Positions 30,704-37,055 of a DNA stretch of 64,000 nt are shown one piece after another; positions within the stretch are counted from its first letter, which is position 1, and each line of letters opens with the position of its first letter. Under the pieces are notes generated by a model. It was not told the origin of the DNA and searched no databases. It was given only the letters and a program-made list of their open reading frames with translations. The position numbers and the translations under genes were made by a program. This DNA is from Dendrophyllia cribrosa (lineage: Eukaryota > Cnidaria > Anthozoa > Scleractinia > Dendrophylliidae): positions 42,997,087 to 43,061,086 of the forward strand of contig JAJLRJ010000005.1 in NCBI GenBank assembly GCA_024195265.1, in the 5' to 3' direction.

Positions 30704-31351
30704 ATGCGTCGCACGTTTTTGAGATCGCAATGGATCCAAGTAGGTGGTGGTGATGGTTACAATCAAGGCCTGCCTCCGTATCAAGAAGGGGGTTTTTGGG
30801 ACACGCTGGCAGGTCCTGCAGTGAGTTATCTGGGTAATTTAGCGGCCAACGCGGGATACGAAACAGCCTGTCGAGCCGCCCGCAAATTTTACAAAAGTCA
30901 TTGTCGGAAGAAGGAGGAGGAAGAGGAAGAGGAGGAGGAGGAACCGCCCCGCAAGAAAAAGACAAAGACAAAACGAGAACTGCCCCGCAAGAAAAAAAAG
31001 AAAAAGATGCAACGAGGAGGAAGAGGAGACAAGTACGACGGTGGGACGGCCGATTATCAGGAAGGAGGACTGGTCTTACCTTTCTCCGAAATGACGTACG
31101 AGCAACTGTTGAGAGCGCAGAGGGGTTTTGGGAAGCGGCGATCTCGACAAAGAACCCCTCGTCGACCTCGCAACATCACGGCCGCGAGTTTGGATGAAAA
31201 TCTCTATCGGCGTCTGGGAGGGAGACCCATCGGGGTGTTGCCCAATGCCATTCCTGGCTTTCAGGTGGGCATGGGAGAGAATCGAGAGAGAGTAAGAGGA
31301 AAAAAACGTAGACGAACGGGTCACGGTGATTGTTTCAACGAGCTCCTATAA
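30704..31351 (+). CDS. Basic core-like protein with repeated Q-x-G-G motifs, 215 aa
   Basis: The frame opens at a GTG two codons earlier, but the ATG at 30704 is the first eukaryotic start. The sequence alternates GG-containing linkers with strongly charged blocks. After an N-terminal basic stretch come IQVGGGDG and YQEGGFWDTL, which lead into a small hydrophobic/amphipathic segment (LAGPAVSYLGNLAANAGYE). Then follow an acidic run of glutamates, a lysine run, MQRGG, a second YQEGG, and an arginine-rich C-terminal third. This layout resembles DNA-binding core precursors that adenain-type proteases cut at GG sites. No homology to a named protein is claimed. It lies between penton-like and capsid genes. 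Confidence 0.7.
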   Translation: MRRTFLRSQWIQVGGGDGYNQGLPPYQEGGFWDTLAGPAVSYLGNLAANAGYETACRAARKFYKSHCRKKEEEEEEEEEEPPRKKKTKTKRELPRKKKKKKMQRGGRGDKYDGGTADYQEGGLVLPFSEMTYEQLLRAQRGFGKRRSRQRTPRRPRNITAASLDENLYRRLGGRPIGVLPNAIPGFQVGMGENRERVRGKKRRRTGHGDCFNELL

Positions 31352-31355
31352 AAAG
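31347..31355 (+). promoter_or_regulatory. TATA box of the major capsid gene
   Basis: CTCCTATAAAAAGGAG, a near-palindromic box, lies 55 bases before the ATG at 31402 and overlaps the stop of the preceding gene. Confidence 0.65.
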
Positions 31356-31401
31356 GAGCATCCACGGGTGGTCGACCATTTGACTAGACGTCACCGTCAG
31401 C

Positions 31402-32829
31402 ATGTCACAAGGGTCAGATGACACAGACAACAACAACAACAACAACAACGGTGGGATCATCGTGCAGGCCGATCAGGGTCTTTACAATTATCGCCCTCCG
31501 CGAGAAATTGATGCCACAGAATACAAATGGCACTTTGAAGATGTGAAATCTCAGACCAATTCGTCAAACCCTCTCCAGTTTCGTTTGGCCGATCGACCTT
31601 ACCCCTTCTGCCCCAGCGAGATCGAACTGCATCTTAAAGTGTACTTCAAACTGGGCTCCACAAAAGCACCCTTGAATGACTTCATCACCAACCAAGCTAT
31701 TGTAGGCCCAGTGAACAATTTTGGGTACAGTTGTATCCGTCAAGTTCGTTGTCGAGTCAACAACAACGAAACCGAGTCCACGGCTGGGGTGAATTTGGCA
31801 TACCGAGAATATTTCAAGACCTTGTTGGAAGCAGATCCCTGGGACGAAGCCAGCCGCCTCAAGCGACAAGGATGGTACAAAGATAGCGCAGGACAGATGG
31901 ATAAATGGGGAGGCCTAGCCACTCATAATCCTGGAGGGGTTCAACGACAAAAGATCTGTGTCAATGACACGGGCAAGTTCGAATTCAACGTGTGCCCTTT
32001 GCCTTGCAATTTTTGCCAGATAGAACAGAACGTCCCACCCAACACCAGAGTAGAATTTGAGATCGAGTTCAATGACCCCAAGTTCTGTTTGATGTCCATG
32101 ACCCTGGACAAGTCCACTGCAGCTGGGGCCGTGAACAACACGGCTAGTTTTGAAGTCTTGGCCCAAGAGTGTTTTCTCCGTGTGTTTTATCGCGTTCCCA
32201 ATGATATCATCATGAAGTACATGGAAGAACAAGTGGAAAAGACCACGGTGGCCAACCCCCTCTCCTTCCCCTTCAGGCGCATGCGATGCGAGAACAGGTA
32301 CATTCCATCAGGCGTCAGCCAAGTGGAGTTCAACGATGTGTTTCAAGGACGTTCCCCGCGCTTGTTTTGGTTGGTGGTGTTGGAAGATGCGCGTTATCAG
32401 GGAGAATTCAATAAAAATCCCTTTGACTTCAAAGTCGAATTTTCAGGATTCAACATCACCAGTGCCGAGTGCACAGCCAACGGAGTCCCAGTGAACAAAG
32501 CCAAAGTGGATCTTACCAACAAATACGAGATCTATGATTTGTTGCTGAATGCCTCAGGCAAAAAGAGACGCGATGCTTACCTGTTGGATCCCGACACCTT
32601 TGAAAAGGGTTTCTACTTTGTACCCTTTGATTTGACGGCTGTCCAAGATGGAGGTGATTCTGTCACCCCGCAGTTGCAAATGCTGATCAACGTCAGGCTG
32701 GGGTTTTCTACAACGACAGGTGCAGCATTGCAAGCTTTGTTCTTGTACAACACAGATGAGAGTCTGTTGCAGATTGACAACAGAGGAACCACTCAAGGCC
32801 CAGTGCTCTTGTCCGATGCCTTGGTGTGA
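31402..32829 (+). CDS. MCP: Major capsid protein, double jelly-roll (hexon-like), 475 aa
   Basis: After a short Asn-rich head, the protein shows the wording I associate with Polinton/adintovirus double-jelly-roll capsid proteins: a central loop with NLAYREYFKTLLEADPW (about residue 130) followed by WYKDSAGQMD (about 157), and the flanking strands IELHLKVYFKL and IRQVRCRVNN. The second half has the repeated beta-strand pattern expected for the second jelly roll (CFLRVFYRVPNDII, FPFRRMRCEN, FWLVVLEDARY). It would form the trimeric hexon building block of an icosahedral shell. A length of 475 aa is at the short end for this family. Its own TATA box and a poly(A) signal soon after the stop mark it as a separate late-type unit. 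The frame is intact. Confidence 0.85.
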   Translation: MSQGSDDTDNNNNNNNGGIIVQADQGLYNYRPPREIDATEYKWHFEDVKSQTNSSNPLQFRLADRPYPFCPSEIELHLKVYFKLGSTKAPLNDFITNQAIVGPVNNFGYSCIRQVRCRVNNNETESTAGVNLAYREYFKTLLEADPWDEASRLKRQGWYKDSAGQMDKWGGLATHNPGGVQRQKICVNDTGKFEFNVCPLPCNFCQIEQNVPPNTRVEFEIEFNDPKFCLMSMTLDKSTAAGAVNNTASFEVLAQECFLRVFYRVPNDIIMKYMEEQVEKTTVANPLSFPFRRMRCENRYIPSGVSQVEFNDVFQGRSPRLFWLVVLEDARYQGEFNKNPFDFKVEFSGFNITSAECTANGVPVNKAKVDLTNKYEIYDLLLNASGKKRRDAYLLDPDTFEKGFYFVPFDLTAVQDGGDSVTPQLQMLINVRLGFSTTTGAALQALFLYNTDESLLQIDNRGTTQGPVLLSDALV

Positions 32830-32935
32830 AAAGAGCTGGAAAAAACATCTTTTTGTAACAATAAAAAAGAGGTCAATCAAAATGTCACTTGCCTATTTCA
32901 TGAACCTTAGATGCCTTGGTTTGAAAAGAGCTTTT
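32816..32935 (+). repeat. Tandem duplication of the 3' end of the capsid gene
   Basis: GATGCCTTGGTGTGAAAAGA at 32816 (end of the capsid frame) recurs as GATGCCTTGGTTTGAAAAGA at 32910, each followed by TTTTTGTAACAA. The offset is about 94 bases. The second copy also creates a spurious ATG in frame with the next gene. Confidence 0.75.
32860..32865 (+). terminator. Poly(A) signal after the capsid gene
   Basis: AATAAA lies 31 bases past the capsid stop; a second AATAAA is at 32962-32967 in the duplicated segment. Confidence 0.6.
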
Positions 32936-33026
32936 TTGTAACAAGAAAAAAAAAAGAGTTTAATAAAAATGTTTTATCTTTTTTGGTGATGTTTGTGTGT
33001 GTCACTCTCCTGTTCCTCGGGCCCCC

Positions 33027-33036
33027 TATAAAAAAG
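33027..33036 (+). promoter_or_regulatory. TATA box of the 33067 gene
   Basis: GCCCCCTATAAAAAAGGGC lies 40 bases before the ATG at 33067. Confidence 0.65.
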
Positions 33037-33066
33037 GGCACAAGTCCTCCTTGGTCAGTTTTGAAA

Positions 33067-33303
33067 ATGCCTTGCAGAAAGAAAAGAAGAAGAGTATCTC
33101 GCAAAAAGAGGTACCACAGAGGGGGTGCTAGGTTCGTGAGACGACCCACCCTGCAGGATAAAATAGCCGAGGGAGCCAGTATGTTTTTATCAGGACCTGC
33201 CCCTTCGTTTGCTACGGCAGGCTTGTTCCTGGGCAAGCAAGCATTCAAAGGCATAAAAGACAACGTGGAGCATTTTTTAAAGGCCAAAAAGCGGCGGAGA
33301 TAA
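33067..33303 (+). CDS. Small basic protein with a Gly/Ala-rich amphipathic segment, 78 aa
   Basis: A longer frame starts at 32911, but that ATG lies in the duplicated capsid tail upstream of the TATA box, so the ATG at 33067 is chosen. The protein has an Arg/Lys-rich head (PCRKKRRRVSRKKRY), an HRGGARF motif, a middle segment of small and hydrophobic residues (ASMFLSGPAPSFATAGLFLG) and a basic tail (LKAKKRRR). It could bind DNA with its ends and contact membrane or capsid with its middle, like small adenoviral core or pVI-like peptides; this is inference. Not recognised as a named family. It is followed after 33 bases by another basic protein. Confidence 0.65.
   Translation: MPCRKKRRRVSRKKRYHRGGARFVRRPTLQDKIAEGASMFLSGPAPSFATAGLFLGKQAFKGIKDNVEHFLKAKKRRR
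33252..33259 (+). promoter_or_regulatory. TATA-like box upstream of the 33337 gene
   Basis: GGCATAAAAGAC lies 85 bases before the ATG at 33337, inside the preceding gene. Confidence 0.35.
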
Positions 33304-33336
33304 AAAAAAAAGATCCACCTTGTCAAAAAAAAAAAG

Positions 33337-33648
33337 ATGGTCAAGCCATCCCGTGCCAGACGAGACAGCACCCGAAGACGAAGAAATCGTCGGATGACAA
33401 GGCGGGGAGGTATTCAACGAGGAGGTTTCGTCCCCATTGTGGTGGATTTTAAGAAAGGGATCCAAGTGACACGGGACGCCATCGAAGCCATGCAACAACC
33501 CATCGACCACGACAAGGCCCGACGAAACGTGAACAGGTACAAAGCCGAGTATGCGTCTTATAAAAGACGCGGTGGAAACAAAGGGTACACGCGTTGGGCC
33601 CGCGACAAAGGTTACGCCAAAAAAAGTGACGCCTGTTGCCTGCAGTAA
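33337..33648 (+). CDS. Small basic core-like protein, 103 aa
   Basis: Starts at ATG 33337 after an A-run. The first 25 residues are dominated by arginine (SRARRDSTRRRRNRRMTRRG), then comes GGIQRGGFVPI, a Q-x-G-G motif like those of the 30704 gene, and a helical middle (KGIQVTRDAIEAMQQPID). The end is Lys/Arg/Tyr-rich with a CC pair near the C terminus. The composition suggests nucleic-acid binding, and the GG motif suggests cleavage by the element's protease whose gene begins 3 bases after this stop. It is comparable in type, not by alignment, to adenovirus core protein precursors. Confidence 0.65.
   Translation: MVKPSRARRDSTRRRRNRRMTRRGGIQRGGFVPIVVDFKKGIQVTRDAIEAMQQPIDHDKARRNVNRYKAEYASYKRRGGNKGYTRWARDKGYAKKSDACCLQ
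33559..33566 (+). promoter_or_regulatory. TATA box of the protease gene
   Basis: TATAAAAG inside the near-palindrome GCGTCTTATAAAAGACGC, 92 bases before the protease ATG at 33651 and within the preceding frame. Confidence 0.5.
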
Positions 33649-33650
33649 AA

Positions 33651-34202
33651 ATGCATGATACGTTGCAATTGCGAAAAGCGTGTCGAGGCGATGACAACAT
33701 TTCAAAATACTTTTGGGACGTGTTTGGTGCAGATGAAGGAGCCTGTCAACCCGTCGAGTACCCCAAGTGCGCCATATGGAACACGGACCCCATACGCTTA
33801 CCCGGCCAACATTGGATAGCGGTGTTTTGGGCGAGTCAAGACCACGGCGAATTCTTTGATAGTTACGCACAAGCACCATCCTTTTACAACACAGCGTGGC
33901 GTTGTTTCGACCTTTTCCGTCACATTCCACAAGAGCTACAAGGAACCAACACCGATGTGTGCGGAGATTATTGTTTGTACTACTTATTTCATCGTTGCCG
34001 CGGTAAACCCATGACCCAAATTGTTCGACCCTTCTCACCCACGGATCGTGTCTACAACGATACGGCCGTGGTGGAACGAGTACGGGACGAATTCCCGAGT
34101 TTACGACATCAACACCTGGCAGGGGGACTGTATGATAAGGATGGACGCCCCAACCAGATGTGTCGGATCAAACGGTTGAATCTTTGCAAAAGAAAGGCAT
34201 AA
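33651..34202 (+). CDS. PRO: Adenain-like cysteine protease, 183 aa
   Basis: The frame extends upstream to a TTG, but the ATG at 33651 directly follows the previous stop (TAAAAATG) and is the likely start. The catalytic set of adenovirus-type (C5) proteases is visible: H54 in GQHWIAVFW, an acidic residue at 67-70 (GEFFDSYA), Q97 and C104 in QGTNTDVCGDYC. The enzyme would cut structural precursors during particle maturation, most likely after GG motifs found in neighbouring small proteins. The length is a little below adenain (about 204 aa). All key residues are present. It lies beside the ATPase gene, a common neighbour. Confidence 0.9.
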   Translation: MHDTLQLRKACRGDDNISKYFWDVFGADEGACQPVEYPKCAIWNTDPIRLPGQHWIAVFWASQDHGEFFDSYAQAPSFYNTAWRCFDLFRHIPQELQGTNTDVCGDYCLYYLFHRCRGKPMTQIVRPFSPTDRVYNDTAVVERVRDEFPSLRHQHLAGGLYDKDGRPNQMCRIKRLNLCKRKA

Positions 34203-34206
34203 AAGG
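34199..34206 (+). promoter_or_regulatory. TATA-like box of the ATPase gene
   Basis: GGCATAAAAGGAAG overlaps the protease stop and lies 45 bases before the ATG at 34244. Confidence 0.5.
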
Positions 34207-34243
34207 AAGAACGGTGTTTTTTACGGGGTGACAGGTTAAAAAC

Positions 34244-34951
34244 ATGGAAACGGAAGATGCTCCCTCTTGTTATGATCCACGTTTCAGGGTCCCGGGTAAC
34301 ATGCAGATCGTGGGTCCTACCTTGAGCGGCAAGACAACCTTCTTGTACAAGTTGGTCAAAGATGCTCCGTGCTACTTTCGGGAAGACGACGGATCCCCTT
34401 GTTATTTTCAAAAAATCGTGTATTGCCATGGATCCAGTTGCCAACCGATTTTTAACCAATTCCAAGAGATGGGCGTGCAATTTCACGAGGGGTTGCCAGA
34501 CAACGTGGAAGCACTCTTTCCACCCGAAACACGTCCCGGTTTGATCATCATGGACGATCTCATGCACGAAAGCAGCAAGTCACCTCAAGTGACCCAACTG
34601 TTGACCAAAGGAACGCATCACTTGGGTCTCTTTGCAATTTTCCTGTCGCAGAACCTCTTCCATTCGGGCAAGGAACAAGCTGGTCAAAATCGCAATTATC
34701 ATTACACCATTCTCTTTAAGAATCCCGCGGATACCCGTTACATCAAGATGCTGGGCAATCGTTGGTTGGGTGATTCAGAGGCATTTTGGCCCATCTATAA
34801 AAGGGCCACAGAGAAACCTTTTGGCTATCTATTGACCGACCATCATCCTCGAACCGACGACGCCATTCGTTTTCGTACCCATCTCTTGATAGACGATCCC
34901 GAACCTCTTACCGTGTTGCAACCCGCTCAAAAGAGAAGACACAAAACGTGA
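34244..34951 (+). CDS. ATP: A32/FtsK-HerA-like genome packaging ATPase, 235 aa
   Basis: Walker A is at residues 24-31 (VGPTLSGKTTF), Walker B at 101-105 (GLIIMDDLMHE), and a polar sensor segment follows (FAIFLSQNLFHSG, then QNRNYHYTILFKN). This order and length match the packaging ATPases of Polintons, virophages and NCLDVs, which pump the genome into preformed capsids. The short linker between motifs and the MDD wording are typical of the group. The ATG has a TATA-like box 45 bases upstream. The frame is intact, and its stop lies 6 bases before the next gene's ATG. Confidence 0.9.
   Translation: METEDAPSCYDPRFRVPGNMQIVGPTLSGKTTFLYKLVKDAPCYFREDDGSPCYFQKIVYCHGSSCQPIFNQFQEMGVQFHEGLPDNVEALFPPETRPGLIIMDDLMHESSKSPQVTQLLTKGTHHLGLFAIFLSQNLFHSGKEQAGQNRNYHYTILFKNPADTRYIKMLGNRWLGDSEAFWPIYKRATEKPFGYLLTDHHPRTDDAIRFRTHLLIDDPEPLTVLQPAQKRRHKT
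34796..34803 (+). promoter_or_regulatory. TATA box inside the ATPase gene
   Basis: CATCTATAAAAGGGCC is about 160 bases before the ATG at 34957, farther than for the other genes, so its use is uncertain. Confidence 0.35.
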
Positions 34952-34956
34952 GAAAA

Positions 34957-35373
34957 ATGTCTTCCCGTCGTCGAGATTGGAGAAGACAGCGAGGACGAGG
35001 CATGTTGGAGGATTTTAGCAAATCTCGCGCCACCCGCACCAATCAGATCAGAGCGCGATGGAATAAGGAGAGAGCCAACATGCATCGACGCTTGCAAAAC
35101 GAAAGTGGTAAATTGCGAGAAGGTGCCCGTCACCTCCAGTGGATGTTGGAAAACCCCAACCCCAATCTGGGTGAAAGGATCATGGAGAAGGGACGACAAA
35201 CCCAATTCAAAGCCAAGAATGCTTTCAAACCAGGCATCAAACGCCCCAAACTCAAAGCAGGAACGAAACGAGCTCTGGCAGCTGGGGCGATGGGAGGTGT
35301 CTTGGCCCCCATAGTGGGAACTTTAATCGCCAAAGCTATAAAAAAGACGAAGACGAAGAAGAAGAAATCATAA
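34957..35373 (+). CDS. Basic protein with Gly/Ala-rich hydrophobic segment and lysine tail, 138 aa
   Basis: The frame opens with GTG three codons earlier; the ATG at 34957 (GAAAAATG) is taken. The N terminus is Arg-rich (SSRRRDWRRQRGRG), the middle a charged helix, and residues about 108-130 form a hydrophobic Ala/Gly segment (ALAAGAMGGVLAPIVGTLIA) followed by a lysine tail (KAIKKTKTKKKK). The same module, a small-residue hydrophobic helix plus poly-lysine, occurs in the genes at 35385 and 36432, suggesting paralogues or shared function, for instance membrane disruption or membrane association during entry. No named homologue is claimed. Confidence 0.65.
   Translation: MSSRRRDWRRQRGRGMLEDFSKSRATRTNQIRARWNKERANMHRRLQNESGKLREGARHLQWMLENPNPNLGERIMEKGRQTQFKAKNAFKPGIKRPKLKAGTKRALAAGAMGGVLAPIVGTLIAKAIKKTKTKKKKS
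35337..35346 (+). promoter_or_regulatory. TATA box of the 35385 gene
   Basis: AAAGCTATAAAAAAGACG lies 48 bases before the ATG, inside the end of the preceding frame. Confidence 0.55.
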
Positions 35374-35384
35374 AAAAAACAGTC

Positions 35385-35969
35385 ATGCAGTCACTCATTG
35401 TCGTTCCCACCTACAGAACATGGCCCACCATGCCACGCATCGCTCGAGCGCCTTGGTCGCAAGGCGTTCCTTTTACCCGTTACGTGGTTGGGAAAGGAAT
35501 ACAATTGCAAGATGCTAGCGATCTCACCACGGGTCGGGCGGCCTGGCAAGCACAGATCCGTCGCAGTCAAAGAGGTAGCGGGATCGATGGCAGCCAGAGA
35601 TCAAGAGCCATGGCCAAAGCCTATGCCAACCGACCCGCTCAGAAGGTCGATCGTTGGATCAACAGAAAGATGTGGCGCTTGCGAGAAAAGATGACTCCCG
35701 AAACCTTAACGGGAAAATTAACAGCAGGCGCTGCATTAGGAGGAGCTGCAGCGACCGTGCCAGCAGCGTTTTTGGGTGCCTTAACAGCCAAAGTCTTCAC
35801 CCAGAAGAAGAAAAAGAAGAAGAAGAAACAAGAAGGAGGGTTTTTAACGCTGCTAAGCAGTGCTGCCAAAGTGGGATACGAGGTTGGAAAGAGAAAAGAT
35901 TACAAGCGTATGGGAGCCAAAGGAGCCACGGGGCATTATAAAGCGCATCGCAAACCCTGGGAAGTTTAA
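35385..35969 (+). CDS. pVI-like candidate: hydrophobic segment, lysine run and Q-E-G-G site, 194 aa
   Basis: ATG at 35385. After a basic first half, residues about 110-138 form an Ala/Gly-rich hydrophobic stretch (TAGAALGGAAATVPAAFLGA), then eight lysines and QEGG. The part after QEGG (FLTLLSSAAKVGYEVGKRKD) is an amphipathic helix candidate. It resembles the segment that follows YQEGG in the 30704 protein (FWDTLAGPAVSYLG...GYE). Cleavage at the GG would release this helix, an arrangement like the maturation of adenovirus pVI; this comparison is inference. The C terminus is basic. It is followed 47 bases later by another small basic gene with its own TATA box. Confidence 0.65.
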   Translation: MQSLIVVPTYRTWPTMPRIARAPWSQGVPFTRYVVGKGIQLQDASDLTTGRAAWQAQIRRSQRGSGIDGSQRSRAMAKAYANRPAQKVDRWINRKMWRLREKMTPETLTGKLTAGAALGGAAATVPAAFLGALTAKVFTQKKKKKKKKQEGGFLTLLSSAAKVGYEVGKRKDYKRMGAKGATGHYKAHRKPWEV

Positions 35970-35975
35970 GGAAGG

Positions 35976-35984
35976 TATAAAGAG
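35976..35984 (+). promoter_or_regulatory. TATA box of the 36016 gene
   Basis: GGTATAAAGAGAG lies 40 bases before the ATG, in the short intergenic space. Confidence 0.6.
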
Positions 35985-36015
35985 AGAGTAGTCCTCATCC
36001 GCAAGTACATTCACC

Positions 36016-36375
36016 ATGCCAACCGTTCGCAGAAAGAAAACAAGACAGCGTGGAAAAGGTTTGGGCGCCGACATGGCCGTGGCCACGGCAGCTCCCATTG
36101 TGGCCAATCTCTTAAGTCAAGGGATTGAACACGCCATGGACAAAGGACCAGAGGTGTTCGAGAAGGTGACCAAGCGTGGCAAACGTGGCATAAAGTGGCT
36201 CTCGAAACACTTCAACCGTTTGAGAAAAAAGAAACCTCAGAAGGGCGGTAGAAAAAAAAGAACATCCTTGCCCCGTTGGGCTCAAGAACCCGGTCTGTCC
36301 AAACTCGTAGGTCTACCCAATCATTTACCGTCACACGTGCAATTTCAACTTGAAAATTCCACGACCGCGGTGTAG
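36016..36375 (+). CDS. Small basic protein with hydrophobic helix, 119 aa
   Basis: ATG at 36016 in CACCATGCC context. It has a basic head (RRKKTRQRGKG), a hydrophobic alanine-rich helix (ADMAVATAAPIVANLLSQGI, residues about 18-38), a basic middle (KRGKRGIKWLSKHFNRLRKK) with PQKGGRKK, and a more neutral tail ending QFQLENSTTAV. It is the fourth small protein in a row pairing a small-residue hydrophobic helix with lysine/arginine clusters. A structural or membrane-active virion role is inferred from position among packaging and capsid genes. Not recognised by name. Confidence 0.6.
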   Translation: MPTVRRKKTRQRGKGLGADMAVATAAPIVANLLSQGIEHAMDKGPEVFEKVTKRGKRGIKWLSKHFNRLRKKKPQKGGRKKRTSLPRWAQEPGLSKLVGLPNHLPSHVQFQLENSTTAV

Positions 36376-36387
36376 GCAGGCGAAGGA

Positions 36388-36393
36388 TATAAG
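36388..36393 (+). promoter_or_regulatory. TATA-like box of the 36432 gene
   Basis: GGATATAAGAAAGG lies 44 bases before the ATG at 36432, in the intergenic space. Confidence 0.5.
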
Positions 36394-36431
36394 AAAGGAG
36401 GAAACTGCAGGACACACACAGTTTTTTTGTG

Positions 36432-37055
36432 ATGGCCCCACCTAAAGGCGCTTGGCGTGCTTTTCCTGTCAATTCAAATTTTTCGCCCAGTTCTGCTGCA
36501 GAGCGACGAGCGAACTCGGGATTCGATGCCCCAAGAAAGAAGGCCACTACCGATCGTTTTGGGAGATCCAACCGAGCCGTGAAAGCCAGTATTGCCTTGA
36601 AAAAAGGAATCAAGACAGCTAATGCGGCGACAGCGGGAGCGATTTTAGCGGCCACTTTGGGTGGTGTGCTTGCAAGTCAACTCTCGAAAAAGAAAAAAAA
36701 GAAGAAGAAGCAAGAACAACAACAAGGTGCAGGCAAAGGATCAAGGGGATGGCGCATGCAAGAACAAGCCGACTGGTTATCAGGGTTGACGGATCGCCGG
36801 ACGTTTTCTGAGGACATAAAAAGAGCGAGCAACGAACAATTGCGAGCTCTGACCGATCTGATACGTAATCTCTACGACAACGTGATCCAAGTACCCGCTT
36901 ACGTCAAAACCCCTCTCCTGGGTAACAGGAAAGCGATTCGACGCATCAGTGCACTGACGACACCTTTGCACGAAAGAAAGAGGCTCTTAAGAAGAGTAGG
37001 AGGAAAAAAACTTGTTCCCTTTTTGCAAGCCGGACTAGACGCCTTGTCGTCATGA
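36432..37055 (+). CDS. Two-part protein: hydrophobic-polylysine module plus conserved Polinton helical domain, 207 aa
   Basis: A GTG opens the frame one codon earlier; the ATG at 36432 is taken. Residues about 63-92 are Ala/Gly-rich and hydrophobic (ATAGAILAATLGGVLASQLS) followed by eight lysines, as in the 34957 and 35385 proteins. From about residue 115 a helical domain follows with SNEQLRALTDLIRNLYDN, a small loop, then ALTTPLHERKRLLRRVGGKK. This pattern (an LR.L helix, a K/R-rich LL....GG ending) recalls a short protein common in cnidarian Polintons, so this gene looks like a fusion; recalled from family patterns, function unknown. Its stop overlaps the next ATG (ATGA). Confidence 0.65.
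   Translation: MAPPKGAWRAFPVNSNFSPSSAAERRANSGFDAPRKKATTDRFGRSNRAVKASIALKKGIKTANAATAGAILAATLGGVLASQLSKKKKKKKKQEQQQGAGKGSRGWRMQEQADWLSGLTDRRTFSEDIKRASNEQLRALTDLIRNLYDNVIQVPAYVKTPLLGNRKAIRRISALTTPLHERKRLLRRVGGKKLVPFLQAGLDALSS

Noticed and set aside
28278..30971. Minus-strand and other-frame open stretches across the penton-like and core genes
   Set aside because: Overlap well-supported plus-strand genes, have no domains, and arise from GC-balanced coding DNA.
32911..33066. N-terminal extension of the 33067 protein from the ATG at 32911
   Set aside because: That ATG lies in the duplicated tail of the capsid gene and upstream of the TATA box at 33027; the downstream ATG gives a compact basic protein.
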